Shown piece by piece: positions 1 through 7,698 of a DNA stretch of 64,000 nt. The stretch is from contig NZ_FUYX01000002.1 in assembly GCF_900168195.1 (NCBI RefSeq), positions 255,501 through 319,500 on the forward strand. Direction: 5' to 3'. Below the pieces are notes generated by a model. The model was not told the DNA's origin. It made no database searches and was given only the letters and a program-made list of their open reading frames with translations. The position numbers and the translations under genes were made by a program. Source of the DNA: Allobosea thiooxidans. Its GTDB lineage: Bacteria > Pseudomonadota > Alphaproteobacteria > Rhizobiales > Beijerinckiaceae. Position 1 is the stretch's first letter. Every line of letters begins with the position of its first letter.

Positions 1-1
1 C

Positions 2-208
2 TCGCGCTACGAGCACGCCGGCCAGGAGCACCACGACCATCTGATCGATGTCGATTCGGGCGAGGTGATCGAGTTCTCCTCGGACGCGATCGAGGAATTG
101 CAGCGGCGCATCGCGGCGGAACTCGGCTACGAGCTCGTGCGGCATCGGCTCGAGCTCTATGGCCGCAAGAAGCAGCCGGCGCGCAAGAACGGCCGCAAGA
201 GCGGCTAG
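2..208 (+). CDS. fur: Fur-family regulator, C-terminal part (5' end outside window)
   Basis: The frame open from base 2 gives 68 residues ending at TAG 206-208; the N-terminal winged helix lies off the left edge. The visible part is the Fur dimerisation domain: the metal-site motif [16 protein letters not shown] comes first, followed by the helix ending in [14 protein letters not shown], as in alphaproteobacterial Fur/Mur proteins. The tail is rich in Lys and Arg. The CxxC zinc motif of gammaproteobacterial Fur is absent from this part (DVDSG occupies its place), which is normal for rhizobial homologues. Fur proteins repress metal uptake genes when loaded with Fe or Mn. Whether this one senses iron or manganese cannot be told from the fragment. 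Confidence 0.8.
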   Translation, partial: SRYEHAGQEHHDHLIDVDSGEVIEFSSDAIEELQRRIAAELGYELVRHRLELYGRKKQPARKNGRKSG

Positions 209-241
209 AGCCCTTTTCGATCAGGCGGAGCTAGCGGAAGT

Positions 242-338
242 CGTCATCGCGAGGAGCGAAGCGACGACGCTATCCAGGGGCTGGGCTGAACGTCGCAGCC
301 AATCCTGCCTGGATTGCGTCGGTACGCTCGCAATGACG
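242..338. repeat. REP-like palindrome, GCAATGACG-type, copy 1
   Basis: The outer arms CGTCATCGCGAG (242-253) and CTCGCAATGACG (327-338) pair with one wobble. Inner blocks resembling ATCCAGG and CCTGGAT also face each other. The same architecture and partly the same sequence recur at 57227-57324, so this is a dispersed extragenic palindrome and not a gene-specific terminator, although it could fold in the fur 3' region. Confidence 0.75.
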
Positions 339-386
339 GCGTGGTTCCGTCAAATCCGGCAGGCTCTCGATCGTGGCGCCGAAGCC

Positions 387-659
387 TCAGCCGTCGATGA
401 TGTCGTCGTATTCGCGGTGCTTCGCGATCCAGCCCTTGAGGAACTCGCAGCGGACCACGGCCTTGCGCCCGCTCGCGCGGATCAACTCGAAGACGCCCTT
501 CGCCAGCCGCGAGCCGACGCCCTGCCCGGCGAACTGCGCGGGCACCTCGGTATGGACCAGAACCAGCCGGTTGCCGTCGCGCCTGTAAGCGACGAGGGCG
601 GTGCCGCCGTCGAGAGCCAGTTCGAAACGGTTCTGTTCGGGATTCTCGACGACGTCCAT
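387..659 (-). CDS. Small GNAT-type N-acetyltransferase (YidJ/COG2388-like)
   Basis: 90 residues, the usual size of the minimal GNAT fold. The acetyl-CoA binding motif A is present as QFAGQGVGSRLAKG (about residues 42-55), preceded by the beta strand LVLVHTEVP and followed by a strand with VVRCEFLKGWIAKH near the C terminus, typical of this family. The ATG at 659 lies 16 nt after the stop of opgG on the same strand, so the two are probably co-transcribed. The acceptor substrate of this family is largely unknown. The family call is firm and the physiological role is not. Confidence 0.85.
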   Translation of the reverse strand: MDVVENPEQNRFELALDGGTALVAYRRDGNRLVLVHTEVPAQFAGQGVGSRLAKGVFELIRASGRKAVVRCEFLKGWIAKHREYDDIIDG

Positions 660-675
660 GATCGGCTCCTCCGGC

Positions 676-2286
676 TCAGCCCTGTGCTTCCGAACGCCAG
701 GGATAGCTCCAGGTTTCGGTCAGCGCCTTGCCGCCGCTCTTGAGGAAGGCGCGCATCTCGGCGAGCTGGCCGGGCTCGACCACGACATCGATGAAGGCGC
801 GGAAGCCTTCGGTCTTCGGGTTCGGCACGATGAAGGCCCGGTCGATCCGGCCATAGGCGATCGAGGGCACGATCTCGACCTTCTCCGGCTGCTTCAAATG
901 GTATTCGAGATCGCCGCCGGCGAAATCGACGATGAAGCGGCGGGCGCCGTCGGTCACCGGCTCGCCCGAGCCGAGCGCCTTGGGCTTGGCCTGATAGGTG
1001 TTGATCACACGCCCGCCGGGATGCAGGTCGCCGGAATCGAGCATGGCGATGAGCTTGTAGCCGAAGGAGAATTCCCGACCCGGCTCAAGCGGCGTCTTCG
1101 GCGCCCAGAGCGCGACGATGTTGTCGTTGGTCTCGTCCGTCGTCGGCATCTCGATCAGTTCGACGACGCCCTCGCCCCAGTCGCCCTGCGGCTCGATCCA
1201 GTAGGACGGCCTGAGCTCATAGGCGAGGTCGAGGTCCTGATAATGCTCGAAGGTGCGGTCGCGCTGCATCAGGCCGAAGCCGCGGATGTTGCGCTCGACG
1301 AAGGAGGAGACAGCCTGCTGCTTCGGATTGCGCAGCGGCCGCCAGATCCATTCGCCGCTGCTGGAATGAACCATCAGCCCATCCGAATCATGCAGCTCGG
1401 TGCGGAAATCGTCGAAGAAGCGGCGGTCGTTCTCGCCGGTGAAGAACATCGAGGTCAGCGGCGCGAGGCCGAGCTTCTCGACGGGCCGGCGCGGATACAG
1501 CGTGGCCGCGACGTCGACCACGGTGTCGTGGTCCGGGTAGATGGTGAAGCGATAGGCGCCGGTCACCGAGGGCGAATCGAGCAAAGCGTGGACGATGACG
1601 CGCTCGGCATCGGCCCGCGGCGCCTCGACCCAGAATTCGCGGAAGACCGGGAACTCTTCGCTCACCGTGCCGGCGCCGATGGACAGGCCGCGCGCCGAGA
1701 GACCATAGCGCTGGCCGCGGCCGAGCACGCGGAAATAGCTCGCGCCGATGAAGGAGATCAGCTCGTCGAGAACGCGTGGATCGTTGAGCGGATAGTGCAG
1801 GCGGAAGCCGGCGAAGCCGAGATTGACCGGCAGCGGCTTGTCGAAGCGGACCTTGCCGTAATCGAAGAGGTTCGCGGCATAGGGCACCGGCGTCGGCACG
1901 CCGTCGCGCACCACGTTCACCGTCACCGGCCGGGTGAACAGGAAGCCGGGATGGAACATCTGCATGCGAAAGGGCGAGCCGTTCTGGGCCAGCAGCGCCC
2001 GGTCCGGCCGGAAACGAATGTCGCGCCAGGAATCGTAGTCGAGCTTGGCCAGAGCTTCCGGCAAGGCCGCGATCGGCTCATAGGGCACGGCCGCGATCTC
2101 GCGGGCGCGGCGCTGCACGTCCTCGAAGCCGAAGCGCGGTTGCGGAGCGGCGTTCTGCGGCGGTGTCTGCGGCTGGCCCTGGCCTTGCGGCTGGGGCTGC
2201 TGGGCCAGCAGTACGGAGGGCGCCGCCGACAGGCAGAGCGCGGCTGAAAGTCCGCCCAGGACGCGGCGGCGATCTGTCGTGGTCAT
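676..2286 (-). CDS. opgG: Periplasmic glucan biosynthesis protein OpgG (MdoG)
   Basis: A 536-residue periplasmic protein that modifies the backbone of osmoregulated periplasmic glucans. Family landmarks are LGFAGFRLHYPL, GASYFRVLGRGQRYGLSARG, a block with HDSDGL and GEWIWRPLRNP, and TTDETNDNIVALW; these match OpgG better than OpgD. The N terminus MTTTDRRRVLGG followed by a hydrophobic stretch and Ala-rich cleavage region is a twin-arginine signal, more often seen on OpgD. The ATG at 2286 is chosen because it places this signal at the very N terminus; an in-frame ATG at 2337 would add 17 residues that look non-coding. A small GNAT gene follows 16 nt downstream. No OpgH glucosyltransferase gene is in the window. 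Confidence 0.9.
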   Translation of the reverse strand: MTTTDRRRVLGGLSAALCLSAAPSVLLAQQPQPQGQGQPQTPPQNAAPQPRFGFEDVQRRAREIAAVPYEPIAALPEALAKLDYDSWRDIRFRPDRALLAQNGSPFRMQMFHPGFLFTRPVTVNVVRDGVPTPVPYAANLFDYGKVRFDKPLPVNLGFAGFRLHYPLNDPRVLDELISFIGASYFRVLGRGQRYGLSARGLSIGAGTVSEEFPVFREFWVEAPRADAERVIVHALLDSPSVTGAYRFTIYPDHDTVVDVAATLYPRRPVEKLGLAPLTSMFFTGENDRRFFDDFRTELHDSDGLMVHSSSGEWIWRPLRNPKQQAVSSFVERNIRGFGLMQRDRTFEHYQDLDLAYELRPSYWIEPQGDWGEGVVELIEMPTTDETNDNIVALWAPKTPLEPGREFSFGYKLIAMLDSGDLHPGGRVINTYQAKPKALGSGEPVTDGARRFIVDFAGGDLEYHLKQPEKVEIVPSIAYGRIDRAFIVPNPKTEGFRAFIDVVVEPGQLAEMRAFLKSGGKALTETWSYPWRSEAQG

Positions 2287-2562
2287 GCGTGGTCCGTGGT
2301 TCCGTCGCGTCGTCCGGCAAACATTCGTGTGAGCCATGACTTAAGGCCATCAAATGGGGCCGGTCTAGGGCATCCGCCATTGACAGGAGATGAAGATCTC
2401 GCAACCTTCGCGGCCGGCCGGATGCGGCCTGCCGCTCGCGCCCCGAAAGGGCAAAGTGAACGCATCCCGAGAAGTTGCTGTCCTGATCCCGATCGACTCG
2501 TGGACGGATATCGGCAAGGCGAGCTCCGATCTTGACCGTCCGCAGCGAGAAGGATCACGACG

Positions 2563-3123
2563 ATGCGTAGCTTCCGCGATGCGAAGCTGATGGCGAAGAG
2601 CCTGCGCGAGGCCATGGCCGCGCGGCAGGTGCCGCTCTCCCATTCCGAAACCCTGGAAATCGTGGCGCGCCAGTTCGGCTATGACGGCTGGAACGTGCTG
2701 GCGGCCAAGATCGGCGAGGCGGAGCCCGAAACGCCAGGCACAGGCGCCGGCGAGGCCGTGCGCCTGCGGATGGGGATTCCCATCCTCAGGATCTTCGACG
2801 AGGCGAAGGCCAGGGAGTTCTATCTCGGCTTCCTCGGCTTCACCATGGACTGGGACCATCGCTTCGGGCCGAACATGCCGCTTTACATGCAGGTCTCGCG
2901 CTCGGGGCTGCAGCTCCATCTCTCGGAGCACCATGGCGATGCCAGCCCCGGTTCGACGGTCTTCGTCTGGATGCAGGGCATCGACGCCTATCGCGCCGAG
3001 CTGCTCGGCAAGCATTATTCCTACTCGCGGCCGGGCATCCAGGAGGACGGGCCGGGCGGCCGGACGCTGGAAGTGCCGGACCCGTTCGGCAATCGGATTC
3101 GCTTCTGCGAGAAGCGCGGCTGA
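2563..3123 (+). CDS. Glyoxalase-superfamily (VOC) protein with Glyoxalase_8-type N-terminal module
   Basis: 186 residues in two parts. Residues 1-50 form a small helical module (RSFRDAKLMAKSLREA, then GYDGWNVLAAKI) seen in front of bleomycin-resistance-like proteins. The rest is one VOC domain: MGIPILRIFDEAKAREFYLGFLG, then LHLSEHHGDASPG, and a C-terminal VPDPFGNRIRFCE, which carries the usual metal or substrate Glu. It is transcribed divergently from opgG. Proteins of this type include antibiotic-binding and glyoxalase-like members. The sequence does not show which, and no resistance function should be assumed. Confidence 0.8.
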   Translation: MRSFRDAKLMAKSLREAMAARQVPLSHSETLEIVARQFGYDGWNVLAAKIGEAEPETPGTGAGEAVRLRMGIPILRIFDEAKAREFYLGFLGFTMDWDHRFGPNMPLYMQVSRSGLQLHLSEHHGDASPGSTVFVWMQGIDAYRAELLGKHYSYSRPGIQEDGPGGRTLEVPDPFGNRIRFCEKRG

Positions 3124-3213
3124 AACCCTTCCGCTCGCGTGACGGCGCTGCCACGTTGCGATGTGGCATATGCCGGAGCGTGCAGACCGCGCCGCCACGC
3201 TCGCCTTGCGGCG

Positions 3214-3285
3214 ATCATCCAGGTCTTGAGCCCTGCCCTTGAACAGCGAAGACGTGAATGGTCGGGACGAGCCCGACCATGACGG
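3214..3285. repeat. Dispersed palindromic repeat (AAGACGTG / GACCATGACGG type), copy 1
   Basis: The right half (3249-3285) contains AAGACGTGAATG followed by a perfect 9-bp hairpin, ATGGTCGGG-acgag-CCCGACCAT (3258-3280). The left arm CATCCAGGTCTT is a degenerate complement of the block starting at 3249. The same right half recurs at 58121-58157. It lies in a gene-free stretch downstream of the VOC gene. Confidence 0.7.
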
Positions 3286-3444
3286 CGAGGCGGCTATGTG
3301 AGGCCCGGCATCGCGCCGTGGTTTTGGCATCGCTGGTGCAGGCACTAAGCCATAGCCGGCAAAGCGCTTTCCGCCTCGGAGCCCGCCCCTAAATCGATGC
3401 GGATCGGCCTTGCAAAAAAATGCGGCTCCGGGCTCACAAAACAC

Positions 3445-3473
3445 TTGTGATCCGGAGACGTCGTCCGTATATC
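3445..3473 (+). promoter_or_regulatory. Candidate sigma-70 promoter of the ornithine decarboxylase leader
   Basis: TTGTGA (3445-3450) and TATATC (3468-3473) are separated by 17 bp in otherwise GC-rich DNA. Transcription starting near 3480 would give a leader of about 440 nt before the ATG at 3920. The call rests on motif match and spacing only. Confidence 0.45.
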
Positions 3474-3479
3474 GCGTTC

Positions 3480-3919
3480 ACCCAATTCGCACGTGCCTGT
3501 GGCCGCGTGCCGGTCGGTGGGCATCCGGACAAGAGGCCGGACAGCCGCCAGGGGTTGGAAGACGGATGGAGGGGATGGACATCCCTCAAATCACGCTTCC
3601 CAGTCTCCGCAAGGAGATTGCTCCCCGACACAGACCGGCAGCCGGAGGCAAAACCGGCGAACCCCGAATCTCCACGGGGGACGCAGCTTAAAGCAACGAC
3701 GGAGCGGGCTTTTTTGGTCTCGCCGGCTTTCCACAGGCCGGCACCGAAGAGGCTTGTCCTTCATTGCCGGCCGTGCGGGGTCTTCCCCAATCGAACGGTG
3801 TTTCGGGTCCGGACGGTTCGTCCGCTGTAGCAGGCGTCTCCACAGCGCCTCGCGAACGCGACGACTCATCCGGCGATACATCGCACCGACGCCGCTTGCG
3901 TCGTAGGGGAGTCGCGCCG
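3480..3919 (+). ncRNA. Structured 5' leader of the ornithine decarboxylase gene (speF-leader candidate)
   Basis: This 440-nt stretch has no convincing protein gene but many compact stems. They include GAGGG-ATG facing CAT-CCCTC around 3572-3592, CCCC facing GGGG around 3662-3679, GGCCGGCA (3736-3743) pairing perfectly with TGCCGGCC (3765-3772), GGGG-tctt-CCCC at 3777-3788, and GGAC facing GTCC around 3811-3823. A T6 run follows a GC-rich block at about 3711-3716. A conserved speF leader RNA is known upstream of ornithine decarboxylase genes in alphaproteobacteria, so position and size fit. I cannot confirm the speF consensus by eye. Confidence 0.5.
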
Positions 3920-5065
3920 ATGACCGAGCGCATCCGTGAATTTCTTCGGACCCGACGTGAGGACGGTCCCTGCGTCGTCATCGACACCGATGTCGTGCGC
4001 GAGAACTATCATGCCTTCGCCCGCGCCCTGCCCGACACCCGCGTCTTCTACGCGGTGAAGGCGAACCCGGCGGCGGAGGTGCTCGCCCTGCTGGCCAAGC
4101 TCGGCTCCTGCTTCGATTGCGCCTCGGTCGTCGAGATCGAGCTCGCGCTCGCGGCTGGCGCCACGGCGGACCGCATCTCCTTCGGCAACACCATCAAGAA
4201 GGAGCGCGACGTCGTGCGCGCCATGGAGCTCGGCGTGCGCCTGTTCGCCGTCGACTGCGTGGCCGAGGTCGAGAAGGTCGCCCGTTCCGCCGAGAAGACC
4301 GGCGCCAAGGACGCGCGCATCTTCTGCCGGATCCTCTGCGACGGTGCCGGCGCCGACTGGCCGCTTTCGCGCAAGTTCGGCTGCGTGCCCGAAATGGCCG
4401 CGGACGTGCTCGAGCACGGCCATCGCCTGGGCCTCCTGGCCTATGGCATCTCGTTCCATGTCGGCTCGCAGCAGGCGAATGTGAACGCTTGGGATTCCGC
4501 CCTGGCCTCGGCCTCGGGCATCTTCAAGGAGTGCGCCATCCGCGGCATCTCGCTGTCGATGGTCAACCTCGGCGGTGGTTTCCCGGCGCGCTACCTGAAG
4601 CCGATTCCGGGCGTGCCGTCCTATGGCGACGCGATCTTCCGGGCGCTGTCGAAGCATTTCGGCAACCAGCTGCCCGAGACGATCATCGAGCCGGGCCGCG
4701 GCATGGTCGGTGAAGCGGGCCTGATCGAGGCCGAGGTCGTGCTGATCTCGAAGAAGGCCGAAACGGACGAGGTCCGCTGGGTCTATCTCGACATCGGCAA
4801 GTTCAACGGTCTCGCCGAGACCATGGACGAGGCGATCCGCTACCCCATCCGCACGACGCGCGATGGCGATGCGACCGTCCCGTGCGTGCTCGCCGGCCCG
4901 ACCTGCGACTCGGTCGACGTCATGTACGAGAAGACCCCGTACATGCTGCCCTTCTCGCTGGAGATCGGCGACAAGGTGCTGATCGAGGGCACGGGCGCCT
5001 ATACGACGACCTATTCGGCCGTCGCCTTCAACGGCTTCCCGCCGCTGAAGCAGTACGTCATCTGA
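3920..5065 (+). CDS. odc2: Ornithine (lysine/ornithine) decarboxylase, alanine-racemase fold type
   Basis: 381 residues of the PLP-dependent fold-III decarboxylase family. The PLP lysine is K47 in VFYAVKANP. Other landmarks are GISFHVGSQ, MVNLGGGFP, the phosphate-binding EPGRGMVGEAG, and the second-subunit active-site Cys in GPTCDSVDVMY. The ATG at 3920 is preceded by AGGGGAG (3905-3911); upstream codons in frame do not resemble the family. It makes putrescine from ornithine. The next genes are a GNAT gene and hss, which uses putrescine, so the locus forms a homospermidine pathway. The long structured leader suggests control by polyamine or ornithine level. Confidence 0.92.
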   Translation: MTERIREFLRTRREDGPCVVIDTDVVRENYHAFARALPDTRVFYAVKANPAAEVLALLAKLGSCFDCASVVEIELALAAGATADRISFGNTIKKERDVVRAMELGVRLFAVDCVAEVEKVARSAEKTGAKDARIFCRILCDGAGADWPLSRKFGCVPEMAADVLEHGHRLGLLAYGISFHVGSQQANVNAWDSALASASGIFKECAIRGISLSMVNLGGGFPARYLKPIPGVPSYGDAIFRALSKHFGNQLPETIIEPGRGMVGEAGLIEAEVVLISKKAETDEVRWVYLDIGKFNGLAETMDEAIRYPIRTTRDGDATVPCVLAGPTCDSVDVMYEKTPYMLPFSLEIGDKVLIEGTGAYTTTYSAVAFNGFPPLKQYVI

Positions 5066-5069
5066 CGTC

Positions 5070-5091
5070 GGAGGGAACGCGAGCTCCCTCC
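5070..5091 (+). terminator. GC-rich hairpin just after the decarboxylase stop
   Basis: GGAGGGA and TCCCTCC form a perfect 7-bp stem starting 5 nt after the TGA. No U-run follows, so it may be a 3' stabilising hairpin or a Rho-type end and not an intrinsic terminator. Confidence 0.4.
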
Positions 5092-5280
5092 TGATCCAAT
5101 CGGGTCCGGCGAAGCGCCCTGCCGCATGGCAGGCTGCCTGACGCCAGTCGGGTGGAGCGTTCGTATCTCCAGAACGGAGATGCGGGCGTGGCTCCCGCCG
5201 GACCCCCTTCCACACAACCCATCCGCTAGATCATCGCGCGTTTGTTCGGACGCGATAACGATGATCTAACTTATTGGTAT

Positions 5281-5328
5281 CGCATCGGATTCTTCCGAAA
5301 AGTGGCTTCCACTTTTCGGCCCGATGCG
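5281..5328. repeat. Nested palindrome, CCGAAAAGTGG family
   Basis: Perfect outer arms CGCATCGG (5281-5288) and CCGATGCG (5321-5328) enclose perfect inner arms CCGAAAAGTGG (5295-5305) and CCACTTTTCGG (5309-5319) with a 3-nt loop. It resembles a palindrome common in Rhizobiales intergenic DNA. A decayed relative lies at about 15667-15706. It separates the decarboxylase from the GNAT gene. Confidence 0.8.
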
Positions 5329-5394
5329 GTGGCCGCGTTCGCGCGGCGCCGGGAAGGTTCGCCGCAAGGCGAGCGCTCCGGCAGGAGGTGCGTC

Positions 5395-5931
5395 ATGATC
5401 ACGATCCGCGACGAGATCGCCGCCGACATTCCCGCCCGCGAGGCGCTGCTCGACCGTTGCCTGGGCGAACGCCGCACCGCCAAGTCCAGCGAGCGCCTGC
5501 GCGAGGGCCGGCTGCCGGCCGAGGGGCTGGCGCTCGCGGCCGAGCGCGACGGCGAACTGCTGGCGACCGTGCGCCTCTGGCATGTCGAAGCCAATGGTGT
5601 GCCGGCGCTGCTGCTCGGCCCGCTTGCGGTCAAGCCCGAGCTCCAGGGCGAGGGGCTCGGCAAGGCGATGATGCGCGAGGCGCTCTGGCGCGCGGCCTGC
5701 CGCGGGCACGGTGCGGTCATCCTCGTCGGCGACGTCCCCTATTATGCCCGTTTCGGCTTCGACCCGGCGCTGACGCACGACCTCGCCATGCCCGGCCCGG
5801 TCGAGCGCGAGCGCTTCCTCGCCATCGAGCTGCGCGGGGGCGCGCTCGCCGGTGCCCGCGGCGTGCTGGCCGCCACCGGCGCCGTGGCTTCCGCAGCCTT
5901 CGAAGCGAAGGAGGTGGCGCAGGCCGCCTGA
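5395..5931 (+). CDS. GNAT-family N-acetyltransferase (YhbS-like) in the homospermidine locus
   Basis: 178 residues. The GNAT core shows strand 4 and motif A as LLLGPLAVKPELQGEGLGKAM, with the acetyl-CoA loop QGEGLGKA, then VGDVPYYARFGFDPA, characteristic of YhbS-like acetyltransferases. The ATG at 5395 is chosen for the strong CAGGAGGTG site at 5381-5389; the longer frame from 5242 runs through the palindrome at 5281-5328. It sits between ornithine decarboxylase and homospermidine synthase, so polyamine or amino-acid acetylation is a reasonable guess. Nothing in the sequence proves the substrate. Confidence 0.85.
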   Translation: MITIRDEIAADIPAREALLDRCLGERRTAKSSERLREGRLPAEGLALAAERDGELLATVRLWHVEANGVPALLLGPLAVKPELQGEGLGKAMMREALWRAACRGHGAVILVGDVPYYARFGFDPALTHDLAMPGPVERERFLAIELRGGALAGARGVLAATGAVASAAFEAKEVAQAA

Positions 5932-5952
5932 GACCTCGCTTCTCCCGTCATC

Positions 5953-6019
5953 GCGCCGTCATTGCCCGGCGCTTTCCATGCGCGGACCGCGTGGAAGGCG
6001 TCGCGGCGATTGACGGCGC
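5953..6019. repeat. Imperfect palindrome upstream of hss
   Basis: GCGCCGTCA (5953-5961) and TGACGGCGC (6011-6019) are perfect 9-bp arms; inside, TTCCA and TGGAA flank a CGCGG/CCGCG core. It may be another extragenic palindrome or a leader structure of hss. A short AT-richer stretch (about 6020-6060) between it and the hss ribosome site could hold a promoter but shows no clear consensus. Confidence 0.55.
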
Positions 6020-6083
6020 GATTTTGCGCTCATACGAGCTTTTCTGCTGTTTTTTATCCCCAGGAACCCAGGAGTTTGGAAGA

Positions 6084-7520
6084 ATGACGAATTGGCCCGT
6101 CTACGGCGAGATCACCGGCCCGGTCGTGATGATCGGTTTCGGCTCGATCGGCCGCGGTACGCTGCCGCTGCTCGAACGGCACTTCAAGTTCGACAAGAGC
6201 CGCTTCGTCGTCATCGCACCAGACGATTCCAATCGCCATCTGCTCGACGAGCGCGGCATCCGCTTCATCCAGGAAGCGCTGACGCCGGCTAACTACAAGG
6301 ACATCCTGGAGCCGCTGCTGACCGCCGGCGGCGGGCAGGGCTTCTGCGTCAACCTGTCCTGCGACACCGGATCGCGCGACCTGATGGAGTTCGCCTCCAG
6401 CCTCGGCGCGCTCTATATCGACACGGTCAACGAGCCCTGGCTCGGCTTCTATTTCGACGACAGCAAGGGCCCGGCCGAGCGCTCGAACTATGCGCTGCGC
6501 GAGATGACGCTCGCCGCCAAGCGGGCGCGTCCGGCAGGTACGCCGACGGCGGTCTCCTGCTGCGGCGCCAATCCCGGTATGGTCTCCTCGCTGGTGAAGC
6601 GGGCTCTGACGAACCTCGCCGCCGATATGCGTCTCAATGCGACGCAGCCCCAGACCCGGGAGGAATGGGCGGCGCTGATGCAGCGCGTCGGCGTCAAGGG
6701 CATCCATATCGCCGAGCGCGACACGCAGCGTTCGAAGAATCCCAAGCCGCCGGGCGTGTTCGTGAACACCTGGTCGGTCGAGGGCTTCATCGCCGAAGCC
6801 GTGCAGCCCGCCGAACTCGGCTGGGGTACGCATGAGAAGTGGATGCCGGCGAACGCCTATGGCCACGAGACCGGCTCGCAGGCCGCGATCTATCTGATGC
6901 AGGCCGGCGCCGAGACCAAGGTTCGGAGCTGGTGCCCGACGCCGGGTGCGCAGTACGGCTTCCTGGTCACGCATAACGAGTCGATCTCGATCGCCGACTA
7001 CTTCACCGTGCGGGACGAGACGGGCAAAGCCGTTTACCGGCCGACCTGCCACTACGCTTACCACCCGGCGAACGATGCCGTGCTCTCGCTGCACGAGATG
7101 TTCGGCAATGCCGGGCGCCCGCAGGAAGAGCATCATATCCTCGAGGAGAAGGAGGTCGTCGACGGCATCGACGAGCTCGGCGTCCTGCTCTACGGCCATG
7201 ACAAGGGCGCGTATTGGTTCGGCTCGCAGCTCTCGACCGAGGAGGCGCGCAAGCTCGCCCCGTACCAGACCGCGACCGGGCTGCAGGTGACCTCTTCCGT
7301 GCTCGCCGGCATGGTCTGGGCGCTGGAGAATCCGCGCGCCGGGATCGTCGAGGTCGAGGAGCTCGACTTCAACCGCTGCCTCGAGATCCAGCGACCCTAT
7401 CTCGGGCCGGTGAAGGGCTACTACACCGACTGGACGCCGCTCGACGGCCGTCCGGGGCTGTTCCCGGAGGATATCGACGAGAGCGATCCCTGGCAGTTCC
7501 GGAACATCCTGGTTCGCTGA
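6084..7520 (+). CDS. hss: Homospermidine synthase
   Basis: 478 residues, the usual size for bacterial Hss. This NAD-dependent enzyme joins two putrescine units, or putrescine with spermidine, into homospermidine, the main long polyamine of many Rhizobiales. The N-terminal dinucleotide-binding motif is VVMIGFGSIGRGTLPLLERH (residues 11-30). Other family blocks are CCGANPGMVSSLVK, YGHETGSQAAIYLMQ and TGLQVTSSVLAGMVWALENP. The ATG at 6084 follows AGGAG (6070-6074); upstream sequence in frame is non-coding in character. The putrescine source, ornithine decarboxylase, is encoded 1 kb upstream on the same strand. Confidence 0.95.
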   Translation: MTNWPVYGEITGPVVMIGFGSIGRGTLPLLERHFKFDKSRFVVIAPDDSNRHLLDERGIRFIQEALTPANYKDILEPLLTAGGGQGFCVNLSCDTGSRDLMEFASSLGALYIDTVNEPWLGFYFDDSKGPAERSNYALREMTLAAKRARPAGTPTAVSCCGANPGMVSSLVKRALTNLAADMRLNATQPQTREEWAALMQRVGVKGIHIAERDTQRSKNPKPPGVFVNTWSVEGFIAEAVQPAELGWGTHEKWMPANAYGHETGSQAAIYLMQAGAETKVRSWCPTPGAQYGFLVTHNESISIADYFTVRDETGKAVYRPTCHYAYHPANDAVLSLHEMFGNAGRPQEEHHILEEKEVVDGIDELGVLLYGHDKGAYWFGSQLSTEEARKLAPYQTATGLQVTSSVLAGMVWALENPRAGIVEVEELDFNRCLEIQRPYLGPVKGYYTDWTPLDGRPGLFPEDIDESDPWQFRNILVR

Positions 7521-7528
7521 ACCGTCTT

Positions 7529-7572
7529 CCCGTGCGCGCTGCGGCACCTCAGTGCTGCGGCGCAGGCACGGG
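7529..7572. repeat. Hairpin module J1 after hss (copy 1)
   Basis: CCCGTG (7529-7534) pairs with CACGGG (7567-7572), and CTGCG with CGCAG inside it. The same hairpin, with closely similar sequence, lies after the binding-protein gene at 49436-49480, and both copies are followed by a second module. It may work as a transcription end for hss. Confidence 0.65.
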
Positions 7573-7647
7573 ACCGTTTTCCAGCAAGGGCGTCTTCTCG
7601 TGCAGAGGGCGCCCTTTCCTTTAACGGGCGCCTCCTTCGTCGTGCGG

Positions 7648-7690
7648 TCCCGCATCTGCGAGCAGCACTGCGTGCCGCGGCGCGTGCGGA
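7648..7690. repeat. Hairpin module J2 (copy 1)
   Basis: TCCCGCATCTGCG starts the module and a complementary GCGCGTGCGG ends it, with pairing weakened by substitutions. It is related to the better-preserved module at 49517-49561 and always lies downstream of J1. Confidence 0.5.
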
Positions 7691-7698
7691 GTGACGCC

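Noticed and set aside
601..2247. Long plus-strand open frame opposite opgG
   Set aside because: It is the antisense shadow of opgG, with low-complexity Arg/Glu/His-rich sequence and no family resemblance; GC-rich DNA leaves such frames open.
2563..3123. Bleomycin-resistance gene
   Set aside because: The VOC fold is shared with many non-resistance proteins, and the N-terminal module and context give no sign of antibiotic binding.
3866..5215. Minus-strand frame opposite ornithine decarboxylase
   Set aside because: Antisense shadow with a His/Asp/Arg-biased composition; the plus-strand frame has complete PLP-enzyme motifs.
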